Assembly: GCA_020443945.1 (NCBI GenBank)
Contig: JAIZWN010000641.1
Span: 1-6,031 of the forward strand
Length of the DNA stretch: 6,031 bases
Reading direction: 5' to 3'
Source of the DNA: Candidatus Thiosymbion ectosymbiont of Robbea hypermnestra
Lineage (GTDB): Bacteria > Pseudomonadota > Gammaproteobacteria > Chromatiales > Chromatiaceae
Notes under the pieces: model-generated
The model's input: only the letters and a program-made list of their open reading frames with translations
The model's database searches: none
What the model was told of the DNA's origin: nothing
Position numbers and translations under genes: made by a program
Shown: one piece after another, positions 3,795 to 6,031 of the stretch
How the letters are laid out: each line of letters starts with the position of its first letter
Position numbering within the stretch: the first letter of the stretch is position 1

Positions 3795-6031
3795 GCAGCA
3801 GCATCTACACCGTCGGCGGCAGCGTCGACAGTGAGACGCGGGCCTATGTCGAGCGGACCGCGGACCAGGAGCTCCTGGAGCTCTGCCTGGACGGCGAGCT
3901 GGGCTATCTGCTGACCTCCCGCCAAATGGGCAAGAGCAGCATGATGGTCCATACCGTCCGGCGCCTGAACCAGCAATCGGTGCGCACGGTCAGCATCACC
4001 CTGGAGCAGATCGGTACGTCAGATGTCACCCCGGAGCAGTGGTACCTGGCACTGCTGATGGAGATCGAAGAACAGCTCGGCCTGGACACGGCGGCCCTGG
4101 CCTTCTGGGAGGAACACGCGCACCTGAGCCACATCCAGCGGTTCTCGAACTATCTGGAACGGGTGGTCCTGACCGAGACCCGAGAGCTGGTCGTGGTCTT
4201 CATCGATGAAATCGATACCACCCTGAGTCTGGGTTTTTCGAGCGACGACTTCTTCGCCGCCATCCGGCGGCTCTACAATCGGCGCGCCGAGCGGCCCGAG
4301 CTCAAACGGCTGGGTTTCGTGCTGATCGGGGTCGCGACCCCCGACGACCTGATCGCCGACCCCAACCGCACCCCCTTCAATGTCGGCACACGGGTGGAGC
4401 TCGCGGATTTCGGGCTGGAGGAAGCGCACCCCCTGGCCGCCGGGCTGCCGGTGCCGGACCAGGACAGGGATGCGGCCATGGCGCGGGTCCTCCATTGGAC
4501 CGATGGCCATCCCTTCCTGACCCAGTGCCTGTGCGCGGCCCTGGCCAGCAATCATGCCGCGGACTACCCTGGGGAAGGGTTAAAGCCCTGGATCGATCGG
4601 ACGACCCACGCCCTCTTCTTCGACCAACAGGCGGCCCAGGACAGCAACCTGGATTTCGTCAGGAACATGCTCACCCAGCGCATCCCGCGGGGGACGCGCC
4701 CCCAGGAGATTCCGCTCACCTACCAACGCATCCTCGCGGAGCGCCCCCCGGAGCCGGACGAAGAACGCAGTGCGGTCAAGAACCATCTCAAGCTGAGCGG
4801 GGTCGTCAAGCGCCGGGGGCCGAACCTGGTCGTCCGCAACCGCATCTATCGTGACACCTTCGACAAGGACTGGGTCAAACAGCAATTGCCCACCGAGGAG
4901 CTGGCGCGACAGCTCTGGCGGAAGCTGACCACCACCCTGGCGCCGGTATCGATCCTGATCTCTCTGTTGCTCGCGCTGCTCGCTGGTTTCGCCTTCTATC
5001 AGGCGAACCAGGCGGAAAAAGCGCGGCGGACCGCCGAAGAAGCACGACAAATCGCGGAAGACCAGCATGCCCGAGCCGAACACGCGGGACGGAATGCACA
5101 AGCAGCGCAGACCGCTGTACGCATCGGGCATCTCAGCGCTAGCGGATTGCTGGCGGCCTACTCGCCCATCCCTTATGCAGAGGATCAGCGACGCGCAACC
5201 TTATTGGTGCGCCAGGCCTGGAATCTGACCCGGACGCAGCCGCTACCCAAGGATAGACTGAAAAGCCTTCCCCGGCAGGCCTTAAGCAACCTGTTGCGCG
5301 CCAATCAGGTGATCGGTCACCTCGGAGCCACCTGGCAGGGCCATAGTGGCCCGGTGGAAAGCGTCGCTTTCAGCCCGGACGGGACGCGGGTCGTCTCTGG
5401 CAGTCAGGACAAGAGCTTGCGCCTGTGGGACACCGCCACCGGCCAGCCTATCGGCGAGCCCTGGCAGGGCCATAGTGGCCCGGTGGAAAGCGTCGCTTTC
5501 AGCCCCGACGGTACGCGGGTGGTCTCGGGCAGTGAGGATAACACCCTGCGGCTGTGGGACGCCGCCACCGGCCAGCCCATCGGCGAGCCCCTTGGGGAGA
5601 ACGGGCCGGGCCATAGTGGCCCAGTGTACAGTGTCGCTTTCAGCCCGGACGGGACGCGGGTCGTCTCGGGCAGTCAGGACAAGAGCTTGCGGCTGTGGAA
5701 CGCCGCCACCGGCAAGCCCCTGGGCACGCCTTGGCGGGGCCACGGCGACTGGGTGTTGAGCGTGGCCTTTAGCCCGGACGGTGGGCGGGTGGTCTCGGGT
5801 AGCGGGGACAAGAGCCTGCGGCTGTGGGACGTCGCCACCGGCCAGACCATCGGCGGGCCCTTTGGGGAGAACGGACCGGGCCATAGTGGCCCAGTGGAAA
5901 GCGTCGCTTTCAGCCCGGACGGTCGGCGGGTGGTCTCGGGTAGCGGGGACAAGAGCCTGCGGCTGTGGGACGTCGCCACAGGCCGGCAGAGCGCACGTCC
6001 GAAGTCGGGCCACAGTTGCCGGGCGTCTGGC
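3791..6031 (+). CDS. AAA_35-type NTPase, TM helix, WD40 repeats (partial)
   Basis: This reading frame stays open for 747 codons to the window end, so the 3' end is missing. An AAA_35-type NTPase fills about 5-360: Walker A-like TSRQMGKS (42-49), Walker B LVVVFIDE (133-140, D139 and E140), DGHPFLTQ (238-245) and a winged-helix-like end (325-356). A hydrophobic helix at 383-403 is followed by a charged, Ala-rich, probably coiled-coil stretch (405-442) and helices (443-510) typical of the linker before WD40 domains. Five WD40 repeats start at G517, G560, G607, G650 and G697, and a sixth at G740 looks broken. GTG 3791 is the only possible start: an in-frame TGA lies at 3719-3721, no other start codon lies between, and the next ATG falls inside the P-loop. 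It overlaps the protease gene's TGA, which suggests translational coupling; no strong ribosome site is visible. The protein is probably an inner-membrane sensor or scaffold working with its paralogue upstream. Architecture is sure, the role inferred. Confidence 0.93.
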   Translation, partial: MSSSIYTVGGSVDSETRAYVERTADQELLELCLDGELGYLLTSRQMGKSSMMVHTVRRLNQQSVRTVSITLEQIGTSDVTPEQWYLALLMEIEEQLGLDTAALAFWEEHAHLSHIQRFSNYLERVVLTETRELVVVFIDEIDTTLSLGFSSDDFFAAIRRLYNRRAERPELKRLGFVLIGVATPDDLIADPNRTPFNVGTRVELADFGLEEAHPLAAGLPVPDQDRDAAMARVLHWTDGHPFLTQCLCAALASNHAADYPGEGLKPWIDRTTHALFFDQQAAQDSNLDFVRNMLTQRIPRGTRPQEIPLTYQRILAERPPEPDEERSAVKNHLKLSGVVKRRGPNLVVRNRIYRDTFDKDWVKQQLPTEELARQLWRKLTTTLAPVSILISLLLALLAGFAFYQANQAEKARRTAEEARQIAEDQHARAEHAGRNAQAAQTAVRIGHLSASGLLAAYSPIPYAEDQRRATLLVRQAWNLTRTQPLPKDRLKSLPRQALSNLLRANQVIGHLGATWQGHSGPVESVAFSPDGTRVVSGSQDKSLRLWDTATGQPIGEPWQGHSGPVESVAFSPDGTRVVSGSEDNTLRLWDAATGQPIGEPLGENGPGHSGPVYSVAFSPDGTRVVSGSQDKSLRLWNAATGKPLGTPWRGHGDWVLSVAFSPDGGRVVSGSGDKSLRLWDVATGQTIGGPFGENGPGHSGPVESVAFSPDGRRVVSGSGDKSLRLWDVATGRQSARPKSGHSCRASG
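5339..6031 (+). repeat. WD40-coding DNA repeats, 270-bp two-blade period
   Basis: The WD40 blades start at 5339, 5468, 5609, 5738, 5879 and 6008. Their spacing alternates 129 and 141 bp, so the true period is 270 bp (90 residues): 5339-5608, 5609-5878 and a partial third. The 141-bp blades end in GENGPG and the 129-bp ones mostly in PW(Q/R)G. Some stretches are identical between blades: 5331-5376 equals 5460-5505 (46 nt), and 5784-5838 equals 5925-5979 (55 nt). This shows recent duplication or gene conversion among blades. Confidence 0.92.

Noticed and set aside
4019..4555. 178-residue reverse-strand open frame
   Set aside because: It is antisense to conserved NTPase motifs of the WD40 protein; GC-rich codons leave this reverse frame open by chance.
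4580..5131. 183-residue reverse-strand open frame
   Set aside because: It overlaps the winged-helix, membrane helix and coiled-coil coding part of the + strand gene, and its translation has no domain-like pattern.
5282..6013. 243-residue reverse-strand open frame over the WD40 region
   Set aside because: It is a mirror of the repetitive WD40 coding DNA. The repeated PQPQALVPATRDHPP-like text follows the DNA repeat period, and the + frame gives a clear WD40 domain.

Overview
This GC-rich window appears to be bacterial chromosome. The gene style, the REP-like intergenic repeats and the protein families suggest a proteobacterium, perhaps a purple sulfur or other environmental gammaproteobacterium. 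That placement is inference; there is no rRNA, tRNA or housekeeping gene to anchor it. All supported genes are on the + strand.

Positions 1-215 hold no gene. They contain small hairpins, copies of an 8-bp repeat (CACAAAGG type), and a 9-bp perfect inverted repeat that ends on the base before the first start codon. Positions 216-1388 encode a stand-alone ATPase of the AAA_14/DUF4143 family, with a winged-helix region and a PD-(D/E)XK-like C-terminus. A degenerate inverted sequence pair (115-127 and 1471-1485) brackets this gene. The spacer at 1389-1580 carries a 'CAGGATT' repeat element with 14-nt inverted arms and an AT-rich island holding a TATAAT box.

Positions 1581-6031 look like one operon of three genes: (i) a 162-aa protein with a duplicated acidic 16-residue repeat and a hydrophobic, glycine-rich C-terminus; (ii) a 565-aa fusion of a trypsin-like serine protease with an AAA_35-type P-loop NTPase; (iii) a second AAA_35-type NTPase with a transmembrane helix, a charged linker and WD40 repeats, cut off by the window end. 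Genes (i) and (ii) are 27 nt apart, and (ii) and (iii) overlap by 4 nt (GTGA).

The two NTPase modules are visibly paralogous, but the Walker B aspartate is Asn in the protease fusion and intact in the WD40 protein. One reading is a membrane-associated sensing and conflict system. In it the WD40 NTPase senses a signal, the protease NTPase is the effector or adaptor, and the small hydrophobic protein is a substrate, membrane anchor or pore-former. The domain calls are strong. The joint function is inference and would be a defence-like protease/STAND-like system not described in this exact form to my knowledge.
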